Of a stretch of 33,245 nt of DNA, positions 1-7,576 are shown one piece after another. The stretch covers positions 1 to 33,245 of the forward strand of contig NZ_JNXI01000040.1 of assembly GCF_000717055.1 (NCBI RefSeq). Direction: 5' to 3'. How positions within the stretch are numbered: position 1 is the stretch's first letter; the number at the start of each line of letters is the position of its first letter. This stretch comes from Streptomyces iakyrus (lineage in GTDB: Bacteria; Actinomycetota; Actinomycetes; Streptomycetales; Streptomycetaceae). A model generated the notes under the pieces. The model searched no databases. It worked only from the letters and a program-made list of their open reading frames with translations, and had not been told where the DNA came from. The translations under genes and the position numbers were made by a program.

Positions 1-99
1 GCTGGAGGGCGTCCTCGCCCACGAGCTGTCCCACGTCGCGCACCGCGACGTCGCGGTGATCACCATCGCCTCCTTCCTGGGCGTGATCGCCGGACTCAT
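1..99. repeat. Terminal inverted repeat, left copy (with 33147-33245)
   Basis: These 99 bases are the exact reverse complement of the last 99 bases of the window. The first mismatch is at base 100 (C here, G in the other copy). Both copies lie inside htpX coding sequence and cover the HELSH zinc motif, so this is shared paralog sequence and not a transposon end. An exact repeat that stops at both contig ends is what a de Bruijn assembly gives when it breaks at a k-mer present twice. A gene-conversion tract between the two htpX copies is the biological alternative. Confidence 0.9.
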
Positions 100-505
100 C
101 GTCCGCTTCGCCTTCTACTCCCAGCTGTTCGGCGGCCGCAGCCGCGACCAGAACACCGCAGTGGCGCTCGCCCTGGTCATGGCGGTCTCCGCCCTGGTCT
201 ACGCGATCAGCTTCCTGCTGATCCGGGCACTGTCCCGCTACCGCGAACTGGCCGCCGACCGCGCCGGCGCCATGCTCACCGCGAAGCCCTCCGCCCTGGC
301 CTCGGCCCTGACCAAAGTCACCGGCGACGTCGCCCGCATCCCCACCCAGGACCTGCGCACCGCCCAGGCGTTCAACGCCTTCTTCTTCACCCCCGCCCTC
401 GGGCCCGGCACCACGGTGGCCAACCTGTTCTCCACGCACCCCACCCTGGAACGCCGCCTGGAGGCGCTCGCGGAGATCTCCACAGAGCTGGGCGAGACGG
501 CATGA
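2..505 (+). CDS. htpX: HtpX-family M48 zinc metalloprotease, 5'-truncated
   Basis: This is the C-terminal part of a membrane-bound M48 metallopeptidase that degrades misfolded membrane proteins in envelope stress. The reading frame is open from base 2, so the start lies outside the window. HELSH (bases 20-34) supplies two zinc-ligand histidines and the catalytic glutamate. RELAADRAG near base 244 carries the expected third zinc ligand. Two hydrophobic spans lie between these motifs, as in HtpX. The C-terminal FFFTPALGPG and THPTLERRLEAL stretch is typical of actinobacterial members. The pspAB gene follows after 39 bases, a pairing known from Streptomyces chromosomes. A second, closely similar copy runs off the other end of the window on the minus strand. 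Confidence 0.93.
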   Translation: MEGVLAHELSHVAHRDVAVITIASFLGVIAGLIVRFAFYSQLFGGRSRDQNTAVALALVMAVSALVYAISFLLIRALSRYRELAADRAGAMLTAKPSALASALTKVTGDVARIPTQDLRTAQAFNAFFFTPALGPGTTVANLFSTHPTLERRLEALAEISTELGETA

Positions 506-544
506 GCACGGTGAACCGGAACCGACAGAAAGGAGCTGATCGGC

Positions 545-1123
545 GTGGGTTTTCTGGATGTCCTGTTCGGGCGGAGCAAGCCGGTCAAACCTGACCTCGA
601 CCAGCTCTTCGGCCTGCCCTCGGCGGCGATCACCCTTCAGGCGGCCGTCGGCTTCACCTCGACGGGAACGGGCTCGGTCTGCTTCGCCAGCATCGAAGGC
701 GGCGCGTTCGCGCAAGTCCAACGGGACGTTCGGGCCCTGCTGGACGCGGACCCCGAACGCAGCGGGATGCCCGTGGAGTTCAGCCGCGACGACTACGGCT
801 ACTCGTGGCTGCTCTCCCGCCGCGACCCCGACGACCTGCCGGCCCTCGTCAACGACCTGCACGCGGTGAACACCGCCCTGCAGGACAGCGGCTTCGGTCC
901 CCAGCTGCTCTGCTCCCTCGTCACCTTCCGTGACGCCGAGCTCCGCCCCCTCGCACTGGTCTACCTCTACAAACGGGGCACCTTCTACCCCTTCGCGCCC
1001 CTGCCCGGTGAGAAGCGCGACAGCCCGCTCGAACTACAGGTCAAGGCCATCGTCAAGGACGACCTGCGCCTCGAGCAGGACCTGACTCGCTGGTTCCCCC
1101 TCTGGGGCGCCCCTGGCCTGTGA
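545..1123 (+). CDS. pspAB: PspA-associated protein PspAB
   Basis: This 192-residue soluble protein matches, from memory, the actinobacterial family named PspA-associated protein PspAB. Recognisable stretches are the N-terminal GFLDVLFGRSKPVKPDLDQLF, here described by its first half GFLDVLFGRSK, and YKRGTFYPFAPLPGEK. The start is GTG at 545, preceded by GAAAGGAG at 528-535, a clear ribosome site. A second ATG-led frame begins at 558, but its product is Ser/Arg-rich and looks like a shadow. The gene lies 39 bases after htpX on the same strand, so the two are probably one transcript. The biochemical role of PspAB is not established; a link to phage-shock/membrane-stress responses follows from its name and neighbour. 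No signal peptide or membrane span is visible. Confidence 0.85.
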   Translation: MGFLDVLFGRSKPVKPDLDQLFGLPSAAITLQAAVGFTSTGTGSVCFASIEGGAFAQVQRDVRALLDADPERSGMPVEFSRDDYGYSWLLSRRDPDDLPALVNDLHAVNTALQDSGFGPQLLCSLVTFRDAELRPLALVYLYKRGTFYPFAPLPGEKRDSPLELQVKAIVKDDLRLEQDLTRWFPLWGAPGL

Positions 1124-1194
1124 CTGCCCGATGAGACTCGGTCCGTGGGTCAGGGATGCCAACCTGATGACCGTCAGCGCCTCGGGGTGCACAC

Positions 1195-1310
1195 CCCCCG
1201 TTCAGGAGGACGACGGGGCAGCGTCTGACTCCCGGGGCAACCCCGTCCACAGTGGCGGGACCGTCCCGGATTCTCACCCGGTTACTGCTCACCGTCGACG
1301 CGATGTGGCG
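1195..1310 (-). ncRNA. Cobalamin riboswitch (orphan)
   Basis: Read on the minus strand, this stretch contains the conserved cobalamin-riboswitch core. GGTGAGAATCCGGGAC is followed by GGTCCCGCCACTGTG (plus-strand 1249-1280). A GGGG..CCCC stem comes next, and then a B12-box-like AGTCAG (plus-strand 1225-1230). The short layout without the long middle arm resembles the compact forms found in actinobacteria. A GGGGTG/CACCCC hairpin at 1184-1197 follows and could be the expression platform. Downstream on this strand there is no recognisable gene: transcription runs into the 3' end of pspAB in antisense. The controlled gene, often a cobalt transporter, a B12 gene or a B12-independent isozyme, appears to have been deleted. 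Confidence 0.72.
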
Positions 1311-1334
1311 TTGTCGTCGCAGGTCACGACAGCC

Positions 1335-1351
1335 TACTAAGCAAATTAGCG
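1335..1351. promoter_or_regulatory. CTAAG-N3-CTTAG dyad, site 1 (upstream of copZ)
   Basis: The sequence TACTAAG-CAA-ATTAGCG has one mismatch from a perfect CTAAG/CTTAG dyad. It is AT-rich in a strongly GC-rich background. It lies 66 bases before the copZ CsoR box and about 150 bases before copZ. The same dyad recurs at seven other promoters in the window, so it is probably an operator for a shared regulator. Confidence 0.6.
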
Positions 1352-1402
1352 AGCGGGGCCCGCTTCAAGTAGATCGCGTGGGCAGCATCACAGGGTGACG
1401 GA

Positions 1403-1419
1403 ATACCCCTAGGGGGTAT
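1403..1419. promoter_or_regulatory. CsoR operator of copZ-copA
   Basis: ATACCCCTAGGGGGTAT is a near-perfect dyad of the copper-responsive CsoR type (ATACCC-spacer-GGGTAT, known from Streptomyces lividans). It overlaps a plausible promoter, with TGACGG at 1396 as -35 and TATAGT at 1417-1422 as -10. Bound apo-CsoR would therefore block RNA polymerase. The copZ start is about 85 bases downstream, and csoR itself carries the same box at 5058. Confidence 0.85.
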
Positions 1420-1502
1420 AGTGTTGGCATTGGCCGGGAGAGGCAGGGAAGCGGCGTCCCTCCCGGAAACGACCCACGCATCCAGACCCCGAGGAAGAAG
1501 CC

Positions 1503-1805
1503 ATGACCACCGAGACGAACACCACCGAGACGGCCGCCGGCTCCTGCTGCGGTTCCTGCGGCTCCGGCACCACGGTCGACGTCCAGGGCGTCGGCGTCAC
1601 CACCGTCTACAAGGTGTCCGGCATGACCTGCGGCCACTGTGAGGGCGCGGTCTCGAAGGAGATCTCCGAGCTGGACGGCGTCACCGCGGTCCAAGCCGTC
1701 GCCAAGACCGGTGAGGTGACCGTCACCTCCACCGCCCCGCTCGACGAGGAGGCCGTACGCGCCGCCGTCGACGAGGCGGGCTACGAGCTCGTCGGCCGCG
1801 CCTGA
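1503..1805 (+). CDS. copZ: Copper chaperone, HMA domain (CopZ-like)
   Basis: This 100-residue cytoplasmic protein has one heavy-metal-associated domain (about residues 34-98). The Cu(I)-binding GMTCGHC loop gives Cys43 and Cys46. It probably carries Cu(I) to the CopA ATPase encoded next and to CsoR. The N-terminus is unusual: residues 1-30 are Thr/Ser-rich with a SCCGSCGSG cluster (Cys15, 16 and 19), absent from minimal CopZ proteins, which may be a second metal site. ATG at 1503 follows GAGGAAGAAG. It is the first gene after the CsoR box and is probably cotranscribed with copA. Other metals cannot be excluded, but GMTCxHC with this context favours copper. Confidence 0.9.
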   Translation: MTTETNTTETAAGSCCGSCGSGTTVDVQGVGVTTVYKVSGMTCGHCEGAVSKEISELDGVTAVQAVAKTGEVTVTSTAPLDEEAVRAAVDEAGYELVGRA

Positions 1806-1855
1806 CAGCTCAGCCGGGGTCCACGACGGCTCCGGATACGCGAATTCCTCCCCGC

Positions 1856-1900
1856 GCCGGGACGTATCGCTCCGCTCATACGGACGCTGTGCGTCCCGGC
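1856..1900 (+). other. Hairpin between copZ and copA
   Basis: GCCGGGACG at 1856-1864 pairs exactly with CGTCCCGGC at 1892-1900. Inside the 27-base loop, TCCG and CGGA can pair again. The structure ends 8 bases before the likely copA ribosome site (CTGGAG). It may act as a processing or partial-termination element that lowers copA relative to copZ expression. This role is inference. Confidence 0.45.
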
Positions 1901-1920
1901 CTCCCCCTGGAGATACGCAC

Positions 1921-4203
1921 ATGACCAGCACGGCTCCCGAGAAGGCAGTCCGCGACACAGCGCCCGTACCCACCTCCGAGATCGAGCTCTCCATCGGCGG
2001 CATGACCTGCGCCTCGTGCGCGGCCCGCATCGAGAAGAAGCTCAACCGCATGGACGGTGTTACGGCGACTGTCAACTACGCCACCGAGAAGGCGAAGGTC
2101 TCCTACCCGGATGGCATCGAGATCGCCGATCTCATCGCCACCGTAGAGAAGACTGGGTACACCGCCGAGGAGCCGCCTCCGCCCGTGCCCGCCACCGCCG
2201 ATGAGCGTGCGGGCGAGGCGGCTCCGGCGGCGGACGGTGAACTGCTGTCGCTGCGGCAGCGTCTGTACGTGTCGCTGGTGCTCACCGTGCCCGTCGTGGC
2301 GATGGCGATGGTCCCGGCCCTGCAGTTCGACAACTGGCAGTGGCTGTCGCTGACCCTGGCCGCACCGGTCGTGGTCTGGGGCGCCTTCCCCTTCCACAAG
2401 GCCGCCTGGACGAACGCCCGCCACGGCGCCGCGACCATGGACACCCTGGTGTCCATCGGCACGCTCGCCGCACTCGGCTGGTCGCTGTGGGCACTGTTCT
2501 TCGGACACGCCGGGATGCCGGGCATGCGGCACGGCTTCGAGTTCACCATCTCCCGCGGGGACGGCTCCTCCTCCATCTACTTGGAGGCTGCGGCCGGTGT
2601 GACCACCTTCATCCTCGCCGGGCGCTACCTGGAGGCGAAGTCCAAGCGCAAGGCGGGGGCGGCACTGCGGGCGCTCATGGAACTGGGCGCGAAGGACGTC
2701 TCGGTTCTACGCGGGGGCAAGGAAGTACGCATCCCTGTCGCGCAGTTGGCCGTCGGTGACCGCTTCGCCGTACGGCCCGGGGAGAAGGTCGCCACCGACG
2801 GGACCGTCGTCGAGGGCGCGTCGGCGGTGGACGCCTCCATGCTGACCGGCGAGTCCGTGCCGGTCGACGTGACCGTCGGCGACGCCGTGACCGGCGCGAC
2901 CGTGAACGCCGGGGGCCGAATCGTCGTCGAGGCAACCCGGGTGGGCTCCGACACGCAGCTCGCCCGCATGGCCAGGCTCGTCGAGGACGCGCAGAACGGC
3001 AAGGCCGAGGTGCAGCGCCTCGCCGACCGGATCTCCTCCGTCTTCGTCCCCGTGGTCATTCTCCTCGCCCTCGGCACCCTGCTGACCTGGCTGTTCGTGA
3101 CCGGGGACGCGACCGCCGCCTTCACCGCCGCTGTCGCGGTCCTGATCATCGCCTGCCCGTGCGCGCTGGGCCTGGCCACTCCGACCGCCCTCATGGTCGG
3201 CACCGGCCGGGGCGCCCAGCTCGGCATCCTCATCAAGGGCCCCGAGGTCCTGGAGTCCACCCGCCGCGTCGACACGATCGTCCTGGACAAGACCGGCACG
3301 GTGACCACGGGACGGATGCAGCTGCAGGACGTGTTCACCGCACCAGGCGTGGAGGAAGGCGAACTGCTGCGGCTGGCGGGCGCGTTGGAGCACGCCTCGG
3401 AGCACCCGATCGCCCAGGCCATCGCCTCCGGTGCGGCCGATCGGGCCGGAAACCTTCCGGTGCCGGAGAACTTCGAGAACGTCGCCGGCCTCGGGGTGCA
3501 GGGCGTCGTCGACGGGCACGCGGTGGTTGTGGGCCGCGAGAAGCTCCTGAAGGAGTGGGTCATCGAACTGCCCACGGAACTGGCCGAGGCCAAGGCCGCC
3601 GCAGAGGCCGAGGGCCGCACTGCGGTCGCCGTGGCCTGGGACGGCGAGGCGCGCGGTGTCCTCACGGTCGCCGACGCCATCAAGGAGACCAGTGCGGAAG
3701 CGGTGGCCGAACTGCGCCGGCTGGGCCTGAAGCCCGTGCTGCTGACCGGCGACAACCAGCTCGTCGCCGAGTCCGTGGCCAGGACCGTCGGCATCGACGA
3801 GGTCATCGCCGAAGTCCTGCCCGAGGACAAGGTGGACGTCGTCAAGCGACTGCAGAGCGAGGGCCGTACGGTCGCGATGGTCGGCGACGGCGTCAACGAC
3901 GCGGCCGCCCTCGCCACCGCCGACCTGGGCCTGGCCATGGGCACCGGCACGGACGCGGCGATCGAGGCCGGCGACCTCACCCTCGTGCGCGGCGACCTGC
4001 GGGTGGCGGCCGACGCGATCCGCCTCTCCCGCAGGACCCTGTCCACCATCAAGGGCAACCTCTTCTGGGCCTTCGGCTACAACGTCGCAGCCATCCCGCT
4101 CGCCGCCCTCGGCATGCTCAACCCGATGATCGCGGGCGCCGCGATGGCGTTCTCCTCGGTCTTCGTGGTGACCAACAGCCTGCGGCTTCGGTCCTTCAAG
4201 TAA
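1921..4203 (+). CDS. copA: Copper-exporting P1B-type ATPase (CopA)
   Basis: This 760-residue membrane ATPase uses ATP to export Cu(I) from the cytoplasm. In order it shows one N-terminal HMA domain with GMTCASC (Cys30, Cys33); membrane helices from about residue 108; the actuator-domain TGES near 310; the transport-site CPC in [12 protein letters not shown] near 411-413; the phosphorylation site DKTGT with Asp near 456; the SEHPIAQ nucleotide-binding motif near 493; the [11 protein letters not shown] hinge near 655; and two final membrane helices. CPC with GMTCASC marks the P1B-1 (Cu+/Ag+) group. Length is normal and no frameshift is visible. ATG at 1921 is preceded by CTGGAG. The gene lies 115 bases after copZ, under the same CsoR box, and is followed by a strong terminator. 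Confidence 0.96.
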   Translation: MTSTAPEKAVRDTAPVPTSEIELSIGGMTCASCAARIEKKLNRMDGVTATVNYATEKAKVSYPDGIEIADLIATVEKTGYTAEEPPPPVPATADERAGEAAPAADGELLSLRQRLYVSLVLTVPVVAMAMVPALQFDNWQWLSLTLAAPVVVWGAFPFHKAAWTNARHGAATMDTLVSIGTLAALGWSLWALFFGHAGMPGMRHGFEFTISRGDGSSSIYLEAAAGVTTFILAGRYLEAKSKRKAGAALRALMELGAKDVSVLRGGKEVRIPVAQLAVGDRFAVRPGEKVATDGTVVEGASAVDASMLTGESVPVDVTVGDAVTGATVNAGGRIVVEATRVGSDTQLARMARLVEDAQNGKAEVQRLADRISSVFVPVVILLALGTLLTWLFVTGDATAAFTAAVAVLIIACPCALGLATPTALMVGTGRGAQLGILIKGPEVLESTRRVDTIVLDKTGTVTTGRMQLQDVFTAPGVEEGELLRLAGALEHASEHPIAQAIASGAADRAGNLPVPENFENVAGLGVQGVVDGHAVVVGREKLLKEWVIELPTELAEAKAAAEAEGRTAVAVAWDGEARGVLTVADAIKETSAEAVAELRRLGLKPVLLTGDNQLVAESVARTVGIDEVIAEVLPEDKVDVVKRLQSEGRTVAMVGDGVNDAAALATADLGLAMGTGTDAAIEAGDLTLVRGDLRVAADAIRLSRRTLSTIKGNLFWAFGYNVAAIPLAALGMLNPMIAGAAMAFSSVFVVTNSLRLRSFK

Positions 4204-4228
4204 GCGCGTCGGCAAGACGGTTGACTGC

Positions 4229-4255
4229 GGCGCCCGGCTCTTCCAGCCGGGCGCC
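4229..4255 (+). terminator. Terminator after copA
   Basis: GGCGCCCGGCT and AGCCGGGCGCC form a perfect 11-bp stem with a CTTCC loop, 26 bases after the copA stop. There is no U-tract, which is common in Streptomyces. Confidence 0.8.
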
Positions 4256-4288
4256 GCGCCGTTGGGTCGTCTCGGGGGCCCTGTCCAC

Positions 4289-4402
4289 TCAGTCGCCGAG
4301 TGTGTCCAGGAGGTGCCCCACCTCGGTTTTGAAGGCGTCCGGGCGTTCCAGCATGGGCATGTGGCCGGTGCGTTCGAGAATGACGGTCTCCAGCGGGGCG
4401 GT
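4289..4402 (-). pseudogene. C-terminal remnant of an alpha/beta hydrolase
   Basis: The last 35 or so residues of a minus-strand open frame resemble the C-terminus of alpha/beta hydrolases. The stretch is LETVILERTGHMPMLERPDAF, of which GHMPMLERP carries the catalytic histidine context, followed by a short helix and a stop at 4289. Upstream of about 4402 the frame stays open but turns into Arg/Pro/Ser-rich sequence with no hydrolase features. No nucleophile elbow (GxSxG) or acid residue is present. I read it as a 5'-deleted fragment, not an active gene. Confidence 0.6.
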
Positions 4403-4520
4403 GGCACGCGCGCAGCCTCCCAGCCGAGAGACGGGTGAGTAGTCACTCGCGTAAGCAACAGTGCGCGGGGGCGGGTGGATGGACACTGGGCATCTCCCCT
4501 GCCGACGCGCCGAAGGATGC

Positions 4521-4571
4521 GCGCACGGGCAGGCGCCTCGGAGGACGTGTCCACCTCCCCTGCCCGTGCGC
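4521..4571. other. Long hairpin in the copA-csoR gap
   Basis: GCGCACGGGCAGG (4521-4533) pairs exactly with CCTGCCCGTGCGC (4559-4571). A second stem, GGAGG/CCTCC, lies inside the loop. The rest of the 4403-4741 gap shows no gene I can support. The element could be a terminator for minus-strand csoR transcription or a remnant structure. Confidence 0.5.
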
Positions 4572-4741
4572 GCGGCATGTGGGGTGAGACTGCGGGAACA
4601 CCGGTCGGTGCCACCGCTACTCCTGGCGCCCACAACCGGCGAAGGTGAGTCTACGGACTAGCCTGCCACCAGCCGCACAGGTCCGGCACGAACCATGCGC
4701 CGCCACTGAGGCGCCGGCCGCCACAAGCTCCCCGGCCGGGA

Positions 4742-5059
4742 TCACGTACGCAGCAGTCGTTCGATGGCCTGCGACGCCTCGGTGACCTTGTCCCGGGCCA
4801 CCTCTCCCCCGGCCACCATGGCTTCGCGCACGCAGTGGTCCAGGTGCTTCTCCAGCAGCTGCATGGCCACGGCCTGGAGACTCTTCGTGGTCGCCGCGAC
4901 CTGCGTGAGCACGTCGATGCAGTACTTATCCTCCTGCACCAAGCGCTGCAGGCCACGAACCTGCCCCTCGATACGACGGAGTCGCTTGAGGACGGCGTCC
5001 TTGTCGTCGTGGTAGCCCGGCGGCGCCTGGTCGACCTCGACTTGTTCCACTTGCTCCAT
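4742..5059 (-). CDS. csoR: Copper-sensing repressor CsoR
   Basis: This 105-residue all-helical repressor of the CsoR/DUF156 family releases DNA when it binds Cu(I). Cys47, His72 and Cys76 form the Cys-His-x3-Cys set that binds Cu(I) in CsoR. RRIEGQVRGLQRLV is the family's N-terminal signature helix. The open frame extends 27 residues further upstream, but the extension is not CsoR-like. I choose ATG at 5059, whose first base is inside the CsoR box at 5058-5074, leaving no room for a ribosome site. The mRNA is therefore probably leaderless, and the gene should be directly autorepressed. It is divergent from the LVIVD gene and converges on copA. Confidence 0.93.
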   Translation of the reverse strand: MEQVEQVEVDQAPPGYHDDKDAVLKRLRRIEGQVRGLQRLVQEDKYCIDVLTQVAATTKSLQAVAMQLLEKHLDHCVREAMVAGGEVARDKVTEASQAIERLLRT

Positions 5060-5074
5060 ACCCCCCAAGGGTAT
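5058..5074. promoter_or_regulatory. CsoR operator overlapping the csoR start codon
   Basis: ATACCCCCCAAGGGTAT is a CsoR-type dyad. On the minus strand it reads into the csoR ATG, so operator and start codon overlap. This implies direct autoregulation and a leaderless message. It may also affect the divergent gene at 5315, though that start is 240 bases away. Confidence 0.8.
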
Positions 5075-5239
5075 TACGTCGCGGTACCGAAGGGAAGTGG
5101 ACGCACCTCCGCGCCGCAGGCCCAGGGCCCGGTCACCCATCGGCAGCTACGCCGTGACCGCGGGTGCCTCCGCCAAGTCCCGGCAAAATACGATCTCGTA
5201 AAAGACCTTTCGGTAGAGCTTTGCACTAAGTACCTTCCG

Positions 5240-5266
5240 GATGCCGGTCAGTTGGTGACCGGCATC
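5240..5266 (+). promoter_or_regulatory. Perfect dyad upstream of the LVIVD gene
   Basis: GATGCCGGTCA and TGACCGGCATC form a perfect 11-bp inverted repeat around GTTGG, 48 bases before the ATG at 5315. It could be an operator or a leader hairpin. A degenerate half of the CTAAG dyad (CTAAG-TAC-CTTCC, 5226-5238) lies just before it. The rest of the 5075-5314 gap shows nothing else I recognise. Confidence 0.45.
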
Positions 5267-5314
5267 ACCTCGTTATGGGCCGGTAACCCCGGCCGCACGA
5301 GTGGGAGGTCAAGC

Positions 5315-7174
5315 ATGCGCAAGGCCCACAGACGGACCGGCGTGGGCGTGCTCGCGGCGGCACTCTTCGCCACGACAGCTCTCGCCGGTTCCTCACAGGC
5401 ACATGACGGCGTTTCAGCGACCGACGGCGCCATCGACAACGCTGCGGCCACACACGGCCACGACCAGCACGGCGGCAGCGAAGGACACCTGCCGGCCACC
5501 CAGAAGAACGTCCGCCTGGTCAGCAAACTCAAGCTGAGCAACGTCGTCGAGGGAAAGATCGCCGACGTCGGCGTCTACAAGGGCTACGCCTACCTCGCCT
5601 CCTGGGGCGGCGTCGGCTGCGACAACACCGGCGTGTACGTGGTCGACATCCGCAAGCCCAGCAAGCCCAAGGAGGTCGGCTTCATCCCCGCCCCGGCCGG
5701 CAGCGCTCCCGGCGAGGGCATCCAGACGGTGCACCTGTCCACGCCGTCCTTCAACGGCGACGTACTCGTCAGCAACAACGAGATCTGCGGCGAGACCGGC
5801 TCCGGCGGCATGAACATCTACGACGTCACAGACCCCACCAAGCCGAAGACGCTCGCCGAGGGCGTCGGCGACTTCACCCTCGAGGGCGAGACGACGGAGA
5901 CCGCCCGCCAGATCCACAGCGTGTTCGCTTGGGACGCGGGCCGCAAGGCGTACGCCGTGATCGTCGACAACGAAGAGGGCACCGACGTCGACATCATGGA
6001 CATCACCGACCCGACCAAGCCGCAGCTCATAGCCGAGTACGACCTCGACGAAACCTTCCCGCAGATCCTCCAGGCCGCCCCGGACAACCTCACCGAGGTC
6101 TTCCTGCACGACATGGTCGTCAAGAACATCCGCGGCCGACAGGTCCTGCTGGCCTCCTACTGGGACGCGGGTTACGTGGCGCTCGACGCGACCGACCCCA
6201 AGAACCTCAAGTACATCGGCGACACGGACTTCACCAACCCCGATCCCGAGGGCACCGCGGCTGGGCGTGACGTGGCACCGGAAGGCAATGGCCACCAGGC
6301 GGAGTTCACTCTCGGCAACCGGTATGTGATCGGCGCCGACGAGGACTTCGGCCCGTACGCGCTGTCGGCACGCAACCTGGACGACGGCACAGCCATCACG
6401 GCCGGCCAGGGCATCCCGCTGGAGACGGGCAAGAGCATCACCGGCGACACGGTGTACGTCGGCCTCGGTTGCAACGACAGCCCTGCCGTCCCCGCGGGCG
6501 ACCCGGCCGCGGTGGACATCGCCGTTGTGGAGCGAGGCGTGTGCACCTTCACTGAAAAGGTCGCCAACGTCGAGGCGGCGGGCGGCTACGACGCCATCCT
6601 CGTCTTCAACCGCCCGGGCTCGGACGCCTGCGACACGCAGAGCGGCATGACCGTCGAGGGCACCCTCCCGACCTTCGGCGTCGCACCGCGCGGGCAGGGC
6701 TTCGCCGTCTTCGACCAGCCGTACAGCAACGACGACTGCCTCGCCGGCACCGGTCCCGCCACCCTGCCGGTGGACATCGGCACGAAGGGCGACAGGCTCA
6801 CCTTCTCGTCGTACTTCGACGGCTGGGGCTATGTCCACCTCTACCGCAACAAGGGCGGGAAGATGACCGAGCTGGACACCTATGCCATCCCGGAGGGCCA
6901 GGACCCCGCGTACGCCTCCGGCTTCGGTGACCTGAGCGTCCACGAGGTGGCGACCTCGGGCGTCCGGCCCGACCTGGCTTACTTCTCCTACTACGCCGGC
7001 GGATTCCGGGTCACGAAGATCAAGAACGACAAGCTCGTGGAAGTCGGCCGCTTCATAGACGAAGGCGGCAACAACTTCTGGGGCGTCGAGACCTTCAACT
7101 CCTTCGGGAAGGAGTACGTCGCGGCATCCGACCGAGACTTCGGGCTCTACATCTTCCAGTACACGGGACACTGA
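5315..7174 (+). CDS. Secreted LVIVD-repeat protein with PA domain
   Basis: This 619-residue exported protein starts with a clear signal peptide (MRKAHRRTG, hydrophobic core, TALAGSSQA cleavage site). A His-rich stretch follows (THGHDQHGGSEGH, about residues 45-57). LVIVD-type beta-propeller repeats, each centred on a D.TDPTKP motif, lie near residues 111, 169, 228 and 291. About residues 385-445 look like a protease-associated (PA) domain (AAVDIAVVERGVCTFTEKV, AGGYDAILVFN). Two more propeller-like segments follow. ATG at 5315 is preceded by GGGAGG. The enzymatic role is unknown; the propeller and PA domains suggest protein or surface binding. Location between csoR and an orphan CsoR box makes copper involvement plausible but unproven. 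Confidence 0.85.
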   Translation: MRKAHRRTGVGVLAAALFATTALAGSSQAHDGVSATDGAIDNAAATHGHDQHGGSEGHLPATQKNVRLVSKLKLSNVVEGKIADVGVYKGYAYLASWGGVGCDNTGVYVVDIRKPSKPKEVGFIPAPAGSAPGEGIQTVHLSTPSFNGDVLVSNNEICGETGSGGMNIYDVTDPTKPKTLAEGVGDFTLEGETTETARQIHSVFAWDAGRKAYAVIVDNEEGTDVDIMDITDPTKPQLIAEYDLDETFPQILQAAPDNLTEVFLHDMVVKNIRGRQVLLASYWDAGYVALDATDPKNLKYIGDTDFTNPDPEGTAAGRDVAPEGNGHQAEFTLGNRYVIGADEDFGPYALSARNLDDGTAITAGQGIPLETGKSITGDTVYVGLGCNDSPAVPAGDPAAVDIAVVERGVCTFTEKVANVEAAGGYDAILVFNRPGSDACDTQSGMTVEGTLPTFGVAPRGQGFAVFDQPYSNDDCLAGTGPATLPVDIGTKGDRLTFSSYFDGWGYVHLYRNKGGKMTELDTYAIPEGQDPAYASGFGDLSVHEVATSGVRPDLAYFSYYAGGFRVTKIKNDKLVEVGRFIDEGGNNFWGVETFNSFGKEYVAASDRDFGLYIFQYTGH

Positions 7175-7218
7175 GGTGATCTGAGCGCGGCGGGGTCCCA
7201 CACGGCATCAGAGCCAGA

Positions 7219-7232
7219 GGCGGGGCCCCGCC
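7219..7232 (+). terminator. Possible terminator after the LVIVD gene
   Basis: GGCGGGGCCCCGCC is a perfect 14-base palindrome 45 bases after the stop at 7174. It has no real loop, so termination is only a guess. Confidence 0.3.
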
Positions 7233-7315
7233 CGGCGCGCACCTCATGCAAGGTCCACGGGGTCGGTCCGGTCCCCTCGCCAGGTCGACAACGGGAGAGC
7301 TTTCGGCCCCGCACG

Positions 7316-7486
7316 TCAGCCAGTAGCCCTGGAACAGTCACCGGACACGACGAGGCGCAGCCTCAGGCACAGGCCCAACATCCTCTTGAGCAGGACGATT
7401 TCGACCGACCCCACACCGCACACCGATCGGCAGGGGCGACTCGAGGGAGTCAGCGAAAGCTCTCCGATACGCATAAAGGAGAGCAT
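7316..7486 (-). CDS. Possible small leaderless Cys-containing ORF under a CsoR box
   Basis: A 56-codon minus-strand frame begins with ATG at 7486, the point where the CsoR-type box at 7485-7501 ends, just as csoR begins inside its own box. The product (MLSFMRIGELSL... with CRSVCGV, GLCLRL and GDC) has four cysteines and one weakly hydrophobic patch. About three quarters of its third codon positions are G or C, which is lower than in surrounding genes, so coding status is doubtful. No family is recognised. It is listed only because of the operator geometry. Otherwise the 7175-7576 gap shows no gene. Confidence 0.25.
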   Translation of the reverse strand: MLSFMRIGELSLTPSSRPCRSVCGVGSVEIVLLKRMLGLCLRLRLVVSGDCSRATG

Positions 7487-7501
7487 ACCCCTAGGGGGTA
7501 A
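7485..7501. promoter_or_regulatory. Orphan CsoR operator
   Basis: ATACCCCTAGGGGGTAA matches the copZ box at 16 of 17 positions. No established copper gene starts nearby. On the plus strand the next gene end is the convergent 7577 gene, and on the minus strand only a doubtful 56-codon frame follows. A GCTCTCC/GGAGAGC hairpin (7459-7484) abuts it. It is either the relic of a deleted copper promoter or the operator of the small minus-strand frame. Confidence 0.75.
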
Positions 7502-7576
7502 CATGACGGCGTCCTGGCCGATTGGGGAGCGGGCTCGGAGCGCAGGGCCCCCTTGCCGTCAGAGGGCCGCTCACCG

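Noticed and set aside
2707..4635. Long minus-strand open frame (642 codons) across copA
   Set aside because: Shadow of copA; the product is His/Gly/Asp-rich low-complexity with no motif, as expected opposite GC-rich coding sequence.
5226..5238. Ninth CTAAG dyad (CTAAG-TAC-CTTCC) before the LVIVD gene
   Set aside because: The right half matches only three of five bases; counted as a weak candidate only.
5414..7201. Minus-strand open frame of 595 codons opposite the LVIVD gene
   Set aside because: Antisense shadow; the plus strand has signal peptide, repeats and ribosome site.
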